Shown here piece by piece: positions 16,110 to 24,485 of a DNA stretch of 64,000 nt. How positions within the stretch are numbered: position 1 is the stretch's first letter; each line of letters begins with the position of its first letter. Origin of the DNA: Nitrosomonas sp. GTDB taxonomy: Bacteria > Pseudomonadota > Gammaproteobacteria > Burkholderiales > Nitrosomonadaceae. A program made the position numbers and the translations under genes. The notes below the pieces were generated by a model that did no database searches, was not told the origin of the DNA, and saw only the letters and a list, made by a program, of their open reading frames with translations. Location: assembly GCF_020852615.1 (NCBI RefSeq), contig NZ_JADZAJ010000032.1, positions 1-64,000 of the forward strand, in the 5' to 3' direction.

Positions 16110-18275
16110 ATGCAAAATCCCATTTTGAACCATCCGGACGAACTCACCGAAATTACGCCGGAAGCAGAACTGCTTTTTAACGAAGTATCCCCGTACCTTA
16201 AACCTGAAGATCTGGCTCTGTTAAAAAGTGCTTACTTTTTTGGTCAGAAAGCCCATGCCGGCCAGTTTAGAAAATCGGGGGAACCTTACATTTCCCACCC
16301 GGTTACGGTTGCCAGAATACTCGGTGAGTTACGTCTGGATATGGTAACGCTGGCTGCCGCGCTGCTGCACGACGTGGTGGAAGATACCGGTATCCAGAAA
16401 CAGGAAATCAGCGAGCGATTCGGTTTTTCTGTAGCAGAGCTCGTAGACGGCGTTTCCAAGCTCGACAAGATCAGATTCCAGACAAAAGCAGACATGCAGG
16501 CGGAGAATTTCCGCAAGATGTTGCTGGCAATGGCTCAGGATGTGCGGGTAATACTGATCAAGCTGGCTGACCGGCTGCACAATATGCGCACCCTCGAAGT
16601 CATGTCGTCGGAAAAACAGCACCGTATTGCTCAGGAAACGCTGGAAATCTATGCTCCAATTGCGCATCGTCTTGGCCTGGAGAACATCTATCAGGAGCTG
16701 CAGGAGCTGGGTTTTCGTTTTTCCTACCCAACCCGCTACAAGGTACTGCTCAAGGCCACCAGGGCAGCAAGAGGAAATCGCCGGGAGATCGTCGGAAAAA
16801 TTCTGGAAGCAATCAAACTGCGTTTACAGGAAACCGGGCTGGATGCGACAGTCACCGGGCGAGAAAAACACCTGTACAGCATTTATAAAAAGATGGTCGA
16901 GAAGCACCTCAGTTTTTCGGACGTGCTGGATATTTATGGTTTCCGGGTAGTCGTCAGGGATGTTTCTTCCTGCTATGTGGCGCTTGGAGCACTCCATGGC
17001 CTTTACAAGCCCATTCCCGGAAAATTCAAAGACTATATCGCCATTCCCAAACAAAATGGCTACCAGTCATTACACAGCACATTGCTTGGCCCTTATGGAT
17101 TACCGATAGAAGTCCAGATTCGTACCTACGAAATGCACCATATCGCAGAAACCGGGGTCGCCTCACACTGGCTCTACAAGAGTAAAGATATCGATGCCGG
17201 AATGAACGAGCTGCACATGAAAGCAAATCAGTGGATGAAAGGTTTGCTGGAAACCCTGAATGATTCTTCCGATTCGCTCGAATTTCTGGAACATCTCAAG
17301 GTGGATCTGTTCCCGGGCGAAGTTTATGTTTTTACCCCCCAGGGCAAGATACTCACACTGCCAAGAGGATCTACCACAGTGGATTTTGCCTATGCAGTAC
17401 ACACTGATGTCGGGAATTGCTGTGTCGCCGCAAGAATCAACGGGGAAATCTCACCCCTTCGCACGCGCCTGAGAAGCGGTGATCGTGTGGAAATTATTAC
17501 AGCGCCAGCTGCAAAACCAAATCCTGTCTGGCTGTCTTATGTTGCTACGGGCCGGGCCCGTTCCAGTATCCGCTATTTTCTGAGAACCATTCAATACAGC
17601 GAATCTGTCAAGCTCGGAGAACGTTTGCTGAACCAGGCATTATATGCTTTTGGCGTAAATCCGGAGACTGTCGAACCTGCACAGTGGGAAAAACTGATCA
17701 GGGAATGTGGGGTGAAATCCAGGGAAGCACTGCTGGCGGATATCGCTCTGGGTAAGCAGCTTGCTGCCGTTCTGGCCAAGCGGCTGGTGGTGCCGGGTGA
17801 ATCTGTTTCAAATACATCAGGCAAAAGCTCCATCACTATCCTTGGCACGGAAGGAATGACTGTCAGGTTTGCACGGTGCTGCTACCCCATTCCTGGTGAT
17901 GGCATCGTCGGATTGATCAAGAAAGATCAGGGACTGGTGATCCATACACAAGACTGCCCTGCTGTAGTCAAAATCAAAGATCACAAAAATATGGATAATC
18001 AGCTGGATGTGGTCTGGGGAGCAGAAATTGACCGGACTTTCCCAGTCAGTATTTTTACGACCGTAGTGAACAAAAGTGGCGTACTGGCCAGAGTTACCGC
18101 CGAGATTGCTAAAGCAGATTCGAATGTTGACGATATCACGCTAGAGAACGACAAAGATTACACCACGATGCGCTTTATCCTGCAGACCAGAGATCGTCAG
18201 CATTTGGCACAGATTTTCCGCAGACTGAAGCACATTGGTGAAATAGTCAAAATGGGCCGTATCAAAAACCAGTAA
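16110..18275 (+). CDS. spoT: Bifunctional (p)ppGpp synthetase/hydrolase, RelA/SpoT family
   Basis: 721 residues with an intact HD hydrolase domain (H62 in ISHPVTVA, H87-D88 in LLHDVVEDT), which marks a SpoT/Rel-type rather than a hydrolase-dead RelA protein. The synthetase domain holds YGFRVVVRD and the conserved KDYIAIPKQNGYQSLH. Then come a TGS domain (VYVFTPQGKILTLPRGST), a helical/zinc-finger region with RFARCCYPIPGDGIVG, and a C-terminal ACT domain (about 645-720). It sets alarmone levels in the stringent response. rpoZ, often just upstream of spoT in proteobacteria, is not here; a tRNA is there instead. Confidence 0.96.
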   Translation: MQNPILNHPDELTEITPEAELLFNEVSPYLKPEDLALLKSAYFFGQKAHAGQFRKSGEPYISHPVTVARILGELRLDMVTLAAALLHDVVEDTGIQKQEISERFGFSVAELVDGVSKLDKIRFQTKADMQAENFRKMLLAMAQDVRVILIKLADRLHNMRTLEVMSSEKQHRIAQETLEIYAPIAHRLGLENIYQELQELGFRFSYPTRYKVLLKATRAARGNRREIVGKILEAIKLRLQETGLDATVTGREKHLYSIYKKMVEKHLSFSDVLDIYGFRVVVRDVSSCYVALGALHGLYKPIPGKFKDYIAIPKQNGYQSLHSTLLGPYGLPIEVQIRTYEMHHIAETGVASHWLYKSKDIDAGMNELHMKANQWMKGLLETLNDSSDSLEFLEHLKVDLFPGEVYVFTPQGKILTLPRGSTTVDFAYAVHTDVGNCCVAARINGEISPLRTRLRSGDRVEIITAPAAKPNPVWLSYVATGRARSSIRYFLRTIQYSESVKLGERLLNQALYAFGVNPETVEPAQWEKLIRECGVKSREALLADIALGKQLAAVLAKRLVVPGESVSNTSGKSSITILGTEGMTVRFARCCYPIPGDGIVGLIKKDQGLVIHTQDCPAVVKIKDHKNMDNQLDVVWGAEIDRTFPVSIFTTVVNKSGVLARVTAEIAKADSNVDDITLENDKDYTTMRFILQTRDRQHLAQIFRRLKHIGEIVKMGRIKNQ

Positions 18276-18293
18276 GCCATTTCCTGATAAAAA

Positions 18294-18980
18294 ATGAGTG
18301 CCAACAATCTACTTCTTGACTTCACTTCACCCGGGTCGATTCCTCCTGATCCTGCTGAGGCGGTACAACGGGCAATCAATGAAACACAAGTAACCATGCA
18401 GGCACTTGCCTCACTTCTTGAAAATGATCAGATAGAGAACACGACTGCGTGGAAGTTGCTGGCAATATTTTATCTGGCTACAGATCGGGTAAATGATCTG
18501 GCCAGAATTGAAAAGCAGTACAAGAGCATTACCGGGCGGTCCCTTTCAGCCGGCCTCAGGCAGAAATGCGCGCGATGGTTTAATGGCGAGACCATCAGCA
18601 ACCCGATCCTGTTTGAAATTCCAAAAAAAATTACGGCAGCGGCACTGCCCGATAACATTATTCAGCGCGGGCAACACTCACCAGACAATGTTCTGCTGGA
18701 CTTTTCACAAGTACAGGAAATTGATAATGAAGGGCTTAAGAAACTGGCAGCACTTTTTTCCTCTTTAGCTCAGGAAAATGTCAAACCCAGGCTGCGCCAG
18801 GCAGACCGCTTTATTGCCTGCTTACAAAACAAAGCAGAAAAAAACACGGAAAAAAATACGCAGGCAATATGGGATGTGCTGTTTGCTTATGAACGATTCT
18901 GCAATAACAGGGATGCTTTCGAGGAAAAAGCAATCAGGTTTGCAACCCTTTACGGAATTTCACCTCCCTCCTGGGAGTAA
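18294..18980 (+). CDS. Conserved hypothetical protein with degenerate STAS-like domain
   Basis: 228 residues, starting 18 bp after spoT on the same strand and so probably cotranscribed. The N-terminal half (about 20-110) is predicted helical, with QVTMQALASLLENDQIENTTAWKLL-type helices resembling TPR/FimV-like bundles. The second half contains NVLLDFSQVQEIDNEGLKKLAALF (split here as DFSQVQEIDNEGLKKL), the pattern of a STAS anti-sigma-antagonist beta-alpha unit, and ends AIRFATLYGISPPSWE. The usual phosphorylatable Ser/Thr is replaced (DNEG). I recall similar betaproteobacterial STAS proteins with an SPPSWE ending, but cannot name a function. Confidence 0.75.
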   Translation: MSANNLLLDFTSPGSIPPDPAEAVQRAINETQVTMQALASLLENDQIENTTAWKLLAIFYLATDRVNDLARIEKQYKSITGRSLSAGLRQKCARWFNGETISNPILFEIPKKITAAALPDNIIQRGQHSPDNVLLDFSQVQEIDNEGLKKLAALFSSLAQENVKPRLRQADRFIACLQNKAEKNTEKNTQAIWDVLFAYERFCNNRDAFEEKAIRFATLYGISPPSWE

Positions 18981-19003
18981 AACCGGTACTGCTACCGGCT
19001 TTT
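18979..19003. terminator. Bidirectional hairpin between convergent genes, overlapping the dsbA stop
   Basis: AAAACCGGT-actgct-ACCGGCTTTT gives a 5-bp CCGGT/ACCGG stem flanked by A and T tracts on both sides, so it can act on either strand. The dsbA stop codon (18992-18994) lies in the loop and stem edge. Confidence 0.6.
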
Positions 19004-19642
19004 ATTCTCCTCACGAACCTTTTCAATCAACTGGTTCAATACTGAAACTGTATCCTGCGGCAAACCACCCGCCTTACCGCTGGTCACGTATCTGCCCCCC
19101 ACCACCAGCGCAGGTACGCCGGTAAGCTTATATTGCCGAGTCATTTGGGCGGCACGATTTGCCTGGTTCTGAACAGTGAATGAATTATAGGCGCCGATGA
19201 ATTTGTCACGGTCAACTCCCTGCTTTCCAATCCAGTCGAACAGGGCTGACTCTTTTGATAAATCCATTTTTTCACGGTGAATAGCATGGTAAATCCTGTC
19301 ATGCAAGGTTTGAGTTAAACCGAGGCTTTCCAGCGCATAAAAAGTTTTTGCAGCGGGTACCCAGTTGTTACGAAAAACAGCAGGAACAAAGTGGAATTCC
19401 ACGTCAGCCGGTTTGTTCTCCAGCCAGCGGTCAAGATAGGGATGTAAATCATTGCAATGGGGACAGCCATACCAGAAAAATTCAATAACTTCGACGTGCT
19501 GCGCGTCACTATCAGTCGGCTGAGGAGCAGACAACACCGTGTAATCCTTACCTTCCACGATTTCAGCCCGTGCTGTCAGGGTCCATGCCAGATTTACAGC
19601 AGCAATACTCAGGAGAAAGAAGAACAATTTTCTTACAGCCAT
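18992..19642 (-). CDS. dsbA: Periplasmic thiol:disulfide interchange protein DsbA
   Basis: 216 residues. A signal peptide (MAVRKLFFFLLSIAAVNLAW...ARA), then the thioredoxin fold with active site C60-P-H-C63 (FFWYGCPHCNDLHPYL), a helical insert, and the cis-proline loop TGVPALVVGGRYVTSG. It oxidises cysteine pairs in exported proteins, and type IV pilus secretins are frequent clients. GAGGAAA lies just before ATG 19642. It follows argS and the SPOR gene on the same strand after a 334-bp gap that contains repeat copy B. Confidence 0.95.
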   Translation of the reverse strand: MAVRKLFFFLLSIAAVNLAWTLTARAEIVEGKDYTVLSAPQPTDSDAQHVEVIEFFWYGCPHCNDLHPYLDRWLENKPADVEFHFVPAVFRNNWVPAAKTFYALESLGLTQTLHDRIYHAIHREKMDLSKESALFDWIGKQGVDRDKFIGAYNSFTVQNQANRAAQMTRQYKLTGVPALVVGGRYVTSGKAGGLPQDTVSVLNQLIEKVREENKSR

Positions 19643-19750
19643 CTATTTTTCCTCACTTTCAAAGTTGATAAGCCACAAATGGAACTTCCAGAAAAAACAA
19701 ATCCGGTCTGAGCCGGTTTTTTAGATTCACAATGCCCCGGTTGCATTAAC

Positions 19751-19832
19751 ATCCTCTGAAAAACGTCAGCGAGGAAGCCGGCATAAAGAAAAAACGGGCT
19801 AAAACAGATGATGCAGGCAAAGCGCAACGAAC
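19751..19832. repeat. Copy B of an 82-bp dispersed repeat
   Basis: Aligned ungapped with 15878-15959. On the minus strand a TTG at 19827 would start RFACIICFSPFFLYAG, related to copy A. It fills the middle of the 334-bp gap 19643-19976, where I find no other gene. The rest of that gap holds the dsbA upstream region and a stretch after the SPOR gene with no clear terminator. Confidence 0.7.
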
Positions 19833-19976
19833 AGCTGCGAAATGGCAGCAGGGTGGGATTATTGCCTGCGTCGAATCAAAAACGCAGTTACGGGCCATAA
19901 ATACGTATCTTGAGACTGTTTTTAACGTAGTAAACAGGATCGCTCTTCAGAATCCTTAACCGGTTACTCCCAAAAG

Positions 19977-20672
19977 CTACTGTGCCCCATTCGAGGCACG
20001 CACCAGGCTGGCCGCGATTCCATTTGTCTGCAAAGAAGCACGAACCCGATCCAGCTCCTCCATCCTGGTAAACGGGCCAATCCGCACGCGGTAGGTGGAA
20101 ATATTGCCTTCGGTTCTCCCCGGCTGAACTGAAGCGATAATACCTAATAAAGCCAGTTCGGCTTTCGTTCTCTCGGCATCGCTGGAATTTCTGAAAGAAC
20201 CAGCCTGAAGATAATATCTATCTCTGGATTCAGAAATCTTTTCTGCTGTTTTCTCTGCCGGTTTATCAGCAGTTTTTTCAGGTGGTTTCTTTGTTACAGT
20301 GGCAGCAGGAGGCAGCGGTGATAAATCAAAAGCCTCTTCAACCGGGGGCTCATCAATACCGGGTAAAATTTTGTAAAAATCAAAACGGGGCCCGTTTGTA
20401 TCTGCCTGGTTCGTATTCTTCCCGGTTTTTTTCTCCTGCCTGTCTGATGAAGGTGTGGACGAGGATGGTTGCTGCACTGGCGCTTTTTCGGCAGATTGGG
20501 TCTGGGCAGCCTTCCCGCCGTTCAAAAACGGACTGGGAGCCTGGCTGATATACAGCCATACCCCAATAGCACTTGCCAACCCCAGGGTGTAGCCGATAAA
20601 CAGACCCAGCCACAGTGAACCACCGTTTTTACGGTTATTTGCCGAATTTCTGGACTTATAATCCCGACTCAT
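19977..20672 (-). CDS. SPOR-domain cell-division protein (FtsN/DedD-like)
   Basis: 231 residues: a basic cytoplasmic N-terminus, one membrane helix (about 22-43, LGLFIGYTLGLASAIGVWLY), a long low-complexity linker rich in Lys, Ala, Pro and Glu (about 50-150), and a C-terminal SPOR domain (about 152-225; RYYLQAGSFRNSSDAERTKA, then YRVRIGPF). SPOR domains bind denuded septal glycan. The ATG is 23 bp after the argS stop. argS-SPOR-dsbA is a familiar betaproteobacterial order. Confidence 0.92.
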   Translation of the reverse strand: MSRDYKSRNSANNRKNGGSLWLGLFIGYTLGLASAIGVWLYISQAPSPFLNGGKAAQTQSAEKAPVQQPSSSTPSSDRQEKKTGKNTNQADTNGPRFDFYKILPGIDEPPVEEAFDLSPLPPAATVTKKPPEKTADKPAEKTAEKISESRDRYYLQAGSFRNSSDAERTKAELALLGIIASVQPGRTEGNISTYRVRIGPFTRMEELDRVRASLQTNGIAASLVRASNGAQ

Positions 20673-20695
20673 TAATCTTTCCGTATTTCATCCAA

Positions 20696-22465
20696 TTACA
20701 TTTCACGCGGGGCTGTTACCCCCAATAACGATAATCCGGCCGATATCACCTGTCGAACAGCTGAAATCAGTGCCAGTCTCGCTGTTTTAAGTGACTCATC
20801 TTCGACAAGGAAACGGGTCGAATTGTAATAACTGTGAAATTCTCCTGCCAGTTCACGCAAATAGAAAGCCACCAGGTGAGGCGCGCGTTCCTTTGCTGCA
20901 GCTTCGATCGTATCGGGAAAATCGATTATTTTTTGCAAGAGCACCAGTTCCGCCGGATCAGACAGCAATTCTGTCCCAGCTTGAGAAAGCATATCTGACA
21001 TATCTGCCGTACCCCCCCATTGATTCAGCACACTGCAAATACGGGCATGCGCGTATTGCACGTAGTAAACGGGATTATCGTTACTCTGTGATTTTGCCAG
21101 ATCCAGGTCAAAATCCAGATGCTGGTCACTTTTACGCAACACATAAAAGAACCGTGCAGCATCATTGCCCACTTCCTGACGCAGCTGTCGCAATGTCACG
21201 AATTCTCCGGAACGGGTAGACATGGAAACTTTCCTGCCATCCCGGTACAGAACTGCAAACTGAACCAGAGCTATCTCCAGTTTTTCCGGATCAAGTGACA
21301 GCGCACTAAGTGCCCCCTTCACCCGCGGAATATAACCATGATGATCCGCGCCCCAGATATTCAGCATGATATCGAAACCGCGTTCGTACTTGCTGAGGTG
21401 ATAAGCAATATCCGAAGCAAAATAGGTATATAAGCCATTTTCCCGCTGTACAACCCGATCTTTCTCATCACCAAAATCAGTGGAACGAAACCAGAGTGCA
21501 CCATCCTGCCGATACAACAGTTTTTTGTCATCCAGCAGCTGTACTGCGCGCGCCACCATCCCGTTATCAAACAAAGACTGTTCCGAAAACCAGACATCAA
21601 ATTCGACACCGAATTCCATCAGATCATCCCGGCAATCTGCCAGCTGCTCCTTCAGGACAAAATTGTGCAGATAAGCATAATCCTGGCCAAGAATGGACTT
21701 TGCAGCTGCAATGAGTCTGTCAAGACGTTCATCTTCATTATCTATAGTTGTGCTTGAGCAGATTTCAGTCAGTTGCCGGGTTGTCGAATCAGAACGGTGC
21801 GCATAGCGATCGCCGTGTGCTCTATATATCTCGGACGCCATATCAGCAACATACCGGCCCTGGTAAGCATTGGCAGGAAACGAAAGTGAAAGCCTGCACA
21901 AATCAAGATAACGCAGCCAGGCGGATAACGTCAGAATATCCATCTGCCGGCCGGCATCATTGACATAAAATTCACGCGTGACGGTATAGCCCGCTGCAGC
22001 CAGGATATTGGCCAGGCTGGCGCCAAATGCCGCCCCCCGCCCATGCCCGACATGCAACGGACCAGTGGGATTGGCCGAAACAAATTCTACCTGTATGGTT
22101 TTCCCTGCGCCTGACTTACTGTAACCGAATAAATCACCTGCTTGCAGCACCGTGTGCAGAAATTGCTGTTTCGCTGCTTTTTTCAGAAAAAAATTGATAA
22201 AGCCGCTACCGGCAACATCAGCCTTTTCCACATAGGGAGAATCTGGCAGCACTTCAATCAGCGCCTTTGCCAGCTCCACAGGATTTCGATGCAAATGTCT
22301 GGCCAGTTTCATCGCCAGATTACTGGAATAATCACCATGATCGGCCATTTTGGGGCGCGACAACTCGATCTGAATACCCGCTTCATCGGGAAGAATTTGT
22401 CTGGCAGCCTGAGCAAGCAGTTGAATACAGTGTGATTTAAAGTCGGCAGGAATCGTTGTAACCAT
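20696..22465 (-). CDS. argS: Arginyl-tRNA synthetase
   Basis: 589 residues, class I synthetase. The N-terminal ArgRS additional domain covers about 1-110. The HIGH motif appears as HVGH in ANPTGPLHVGHGRGAAFG, and the KMSKS loop is the diverged KVSMSTRSG typical of ArgRS. The C-terminal DALR anticodon-binding domain ends in SAGLSLLGVTAPREM, close to the usual family ending. ATG 22465 (MVTTIPADFKSHC) is chosen over an upstream in-frame ATG at 22603, since the 46 extra residues do not look like ArgRS. Confidence 0.96.
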   Translation of the reverse strand: MVTTIPADFKSHCIQLLAQAARQILPDEAGIQIELSRPKMADHGDYSSNLAMKLARHLHRNPVELAKALIEVLPDSPYVEKADVAGSGFINFFLKKAAKQQFLHTVLQAGDLFGYSKSGAGKTIQVEFVSANPTGPLHVGHGRGAAFGASLANILAAAGYTVTREFYVNDAGRQMDILTLSAWLRYLDLCRLSLSFPANAYQGRYVADMASEIYRAHGDRYAHRSDSTTRQLTEICSSTTIDNEDERLDRLIAAAKSILGQDYAYLHNFVLKEQLADCRDDLMEFGVEFDVWFSEQSLFDNGMVARAVQLLDDKKLLYRQDGALWFRSTDFGDEKDRVVQRENGLYTYFASDIAYHLSKYERGFDIMLNIWGADHHGYIPRVKGALSALSLDPEKLEIALVQFAVLYRDGRKVSMSTRSGEFVTLRQLRQEVGNDAARFFYVLRKSDQHLDFDLDLAKSQSNDNPVYYVQYAHARICSVLNQWGGTADMSDMLSQAGTELLSDPAELVLLQKIIDFPDTIEAAAKERAPHLVAFYLRELAGEFHSYYNSTRFLVEDESLKTARLALISAVRQVISAGLSLLGVTAPREM

Positions 22466-22745
22466 GACAGGAAAGTATTTCAGCAAGCCCGCATTATAGC
22501 GGCTTGACACCAAACTTGTTTGCGTGTTTTGGCATACAAACCGCACCAGACAGTCAATCAATCCGCTGAAAAAGACTGACATGGCTGCATTATTTCTCCC
22601 CAATATTTTTGCTAAAAATCACTTGTATTCACGAGCCGGGCAAAACAGTTTCAGGTTTTGCAGATTTCATGTGTTATTCAGCAGGTATATAATGCGACGT
22701 ATTACAACTGCCCGCACACAGGGCAAAACCCCTGGTCGACTCAAA

Positions 22746-23405
22746 ATGGAAAATACGGAAGAAAAATTCGGAGTGGAAATACTGGAAGCCTGCATTCAGC
22801 ATGCCAGAGAAGTGCTCAACCAGCAGCTCCCTCATGTTAAAGATAAAAAATACGATTTTGCACCCCAGTTCAAAGAGCTGACCATACAGCTTTATCTGGT
22901 GGGTGTTATGCAACAGTTCTATGACCAGTATGAAGCTACAACGACAGATGCCCAGGAAAAAGCATTTGATGCGCTGTACCATATGATGATCAAGGACGGT
23001 GTCAAGGCTAAACGGGCAAAAAACCAGACTAAATTTATCAGGCAAATGTCCAGGCTGGATGATGGTGATGAGGCACTGGCACTGATGCTTGGCTATGAAT
23101 CAAAACCGGGGGACCATAGTCTTGCTGAAGTCTTTGATCATTATGTGGGTGAAATCAGAGTTTCAAGAAGATTCTGGCGCTTCTACGATCAGGGCAATAA
23201 AATCCTGTTTCTTGGTGGTTTACTGTTCGCCATGGCTGGCGTATGGTTTATGACGATTTACCTGCCGGAAAGTGACAACATGGCTATTCTGGCTGTGGGG
23301 CTGCTGGCGGCACTCCTTTTTGTCGTGCCCGTATCTCTAGTTGGCCTTCTGATTCATCGTTATCATATTAAGAAAGGCAATCGCGCCCAAACGCCGCCCC
23401 GGTAA
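22746..23405 (+). CDS. Hypothetical membrane protein with two C-terminal helices
   Basis: 219 residues from ATG 22746 (MENTEEKFGVEILEACI). An upstream in-frame ATG at 22692 would add 18 residues; neither has a strong ribosome site. The first 140 residues are charged and helical with no motif I recognise. Two membrane segments follow (about 153-172, ILFLGGLLFAMAGVWFMTIY; about 180-202, LAVGLLAALLFVVPVSLVGLL), then a short basic tail. It is divergent from argS and upstream of folD by 160 bp. I cannot assign a family. Confidence 0.7.
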   Translation: MENTEEKFGVEILEACIQHAREVLNQQLPHVKDKKYDFAPQFKELTIQLYLVGVMQQFYDQYEATTTDAQEKAFDALYHMMIKDGVKAKRAKNQTKFIRQMSRLDDGDEALALMLGYESKPGDHSLAEVFDHYVGEIRVSRRFWRFYDQGNKILFLGGLLFAMAGVWFMTIYLPESDNMAILAVGLLAALLFVVPVSLVGLLIHRYHIKKGNRAQTPPR

Positions 23406-23410
23406 CTGAC

Positions 23411-23425
23411 TACCCGCTACGGGTA
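23411..23425 (+). terminator. Small hairpin after the hypothetical membrane protein
   Basis: TACCCG-CTA-CGGGTA is a perfect 6-bp stem, 6 bp after the stop codon, but without a T tract. It may be a weak terminator or 3'-end stabiliser. Confidence 0.25.
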
Positions 23426-23565
23426 TTCCCGGTATGTGCCTGAGAATTGTCTTAAGAACATGTCAGGAAACAATCCGGGGTATGGTTTTAGCAGCAATTT
23501 CCAAATCAGCTCAGCCCATTTAGTAGATAGGCTCTTTACCTGCGCACCTGGTTTTCCTGAATTCT

Positions 23566-24453
23566 ATGAATGCAATAATCATCAGCGGCAGTACTATAGC
23601 CGGCAAATTCCGTGAGGAACTGAAACAACGTGTCAAAACACTGACTGAAACGTGGATGCAGCCCGGTCTGGCAGTCATTCTGGTCGGTGACAACCCCGCT
23701 TCCCGTGTCTATGTGCGCAACAAAGCCAAAACATGTGACGAGCTGGGTATCCGTTCCGAGGTCTTCAGTTTCCCCGGGGATATTTCCCAAAAAGCCCTGC
23801 TGCAGCAGATTCAGGATCTGAACGCCAACACGGAAATTCACGGCATCCTGGTACAGCTGCCTTTGCCCGGCCATATTCATATTGATGAAATAATTGCTGC
23901 TATCGCAATAGAAAAAGATGTTGATGGATTTCACCCCTGCAACGTAGGCGCTTTGGCAGCAGGTCACGCTCTGTTTCACCCGTGCACTCCCTTTGGCGTC
24001 ATGAAGATGCTGGCAGAATTCAACATCCCCCTCCAGGGGCAGCATGCGGTTGTTGTCGGCCGCAGCAATATTGTCGGGAAACCAATGGCACTCATGCTGC
24101 TGGAAAAAGGTGCAACTGTCACCGTTTGTACCTCGCGTACCCGTGATCTGGCCAGTCATACCCGCAATGCCGATATTATCGTTATGGCCACAGGCAAAGT
24201 GAATTTGCTGACAGGTGACATGGTCAAACCCGGTGCAACCGTTATTGATGTGGGGATCAATCGCCTGCCCGATGGCCGGCTTTGCGGAGATGTTGAATTT
24301 TCAGGGGTAAAGGAAAAAGCAGGCTATATTACGCCCGTCCCCGGTGGAGTCGGCCCAATGACCATCGTCATGCTGATGAATAACACAATCGAAGCAGCTG
24401 AACGCGCCAGAGCGACGGCACAAGCCGTTGCCCGGCAAAGTTCCATGCAATAA
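23566..24453 (+). CDS. folD: Methylenetetrahydrofolate dehydrogenase/cyclohydrolase FolD
   Basis: 295 residues. The catalytic Y49xxxK53 is in [16 protein letters not shown], the NADP site in [16 protein letters not shown], and the signature PGGVGPMT near the C-terminus. It interconverts 5,10-methylene-THF and 10-formyl-THF in one-carbon metabolism, the same folate pool that feeds metH further along. It lies 33 bp before aceE on the same strand. Confidence 0.97.
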   Translation: MNAIIISGSTIAGKFREELKQRVKTLTETWMQPGLAVILVGDNPASRVYVRNKAKTCDELGIRSEVFSFPGDISQKALLQQIQDLNANTEIHGILVQLPLPGHIHIDEIIAAIAIEKDVDGFHPCNVGALAAGHALFHPCTPFGVMKMLAEFNIPLQGQHAVVVGRSNIVGKPMALMLLEKGATVTVCTSRTRDLASHTRNADIIVMATGKVNLLTGDMVKPGATVIDVGINRLPDGRLCGDVEFSGVKEKAGYITPVPGGVGPMTIVMLMNNTIEAAERARATAQAVARQSSMQ

Positions 24454-24485
24454 TTTCAGAATTGTTAACAGGGAGCAGACCCGAA

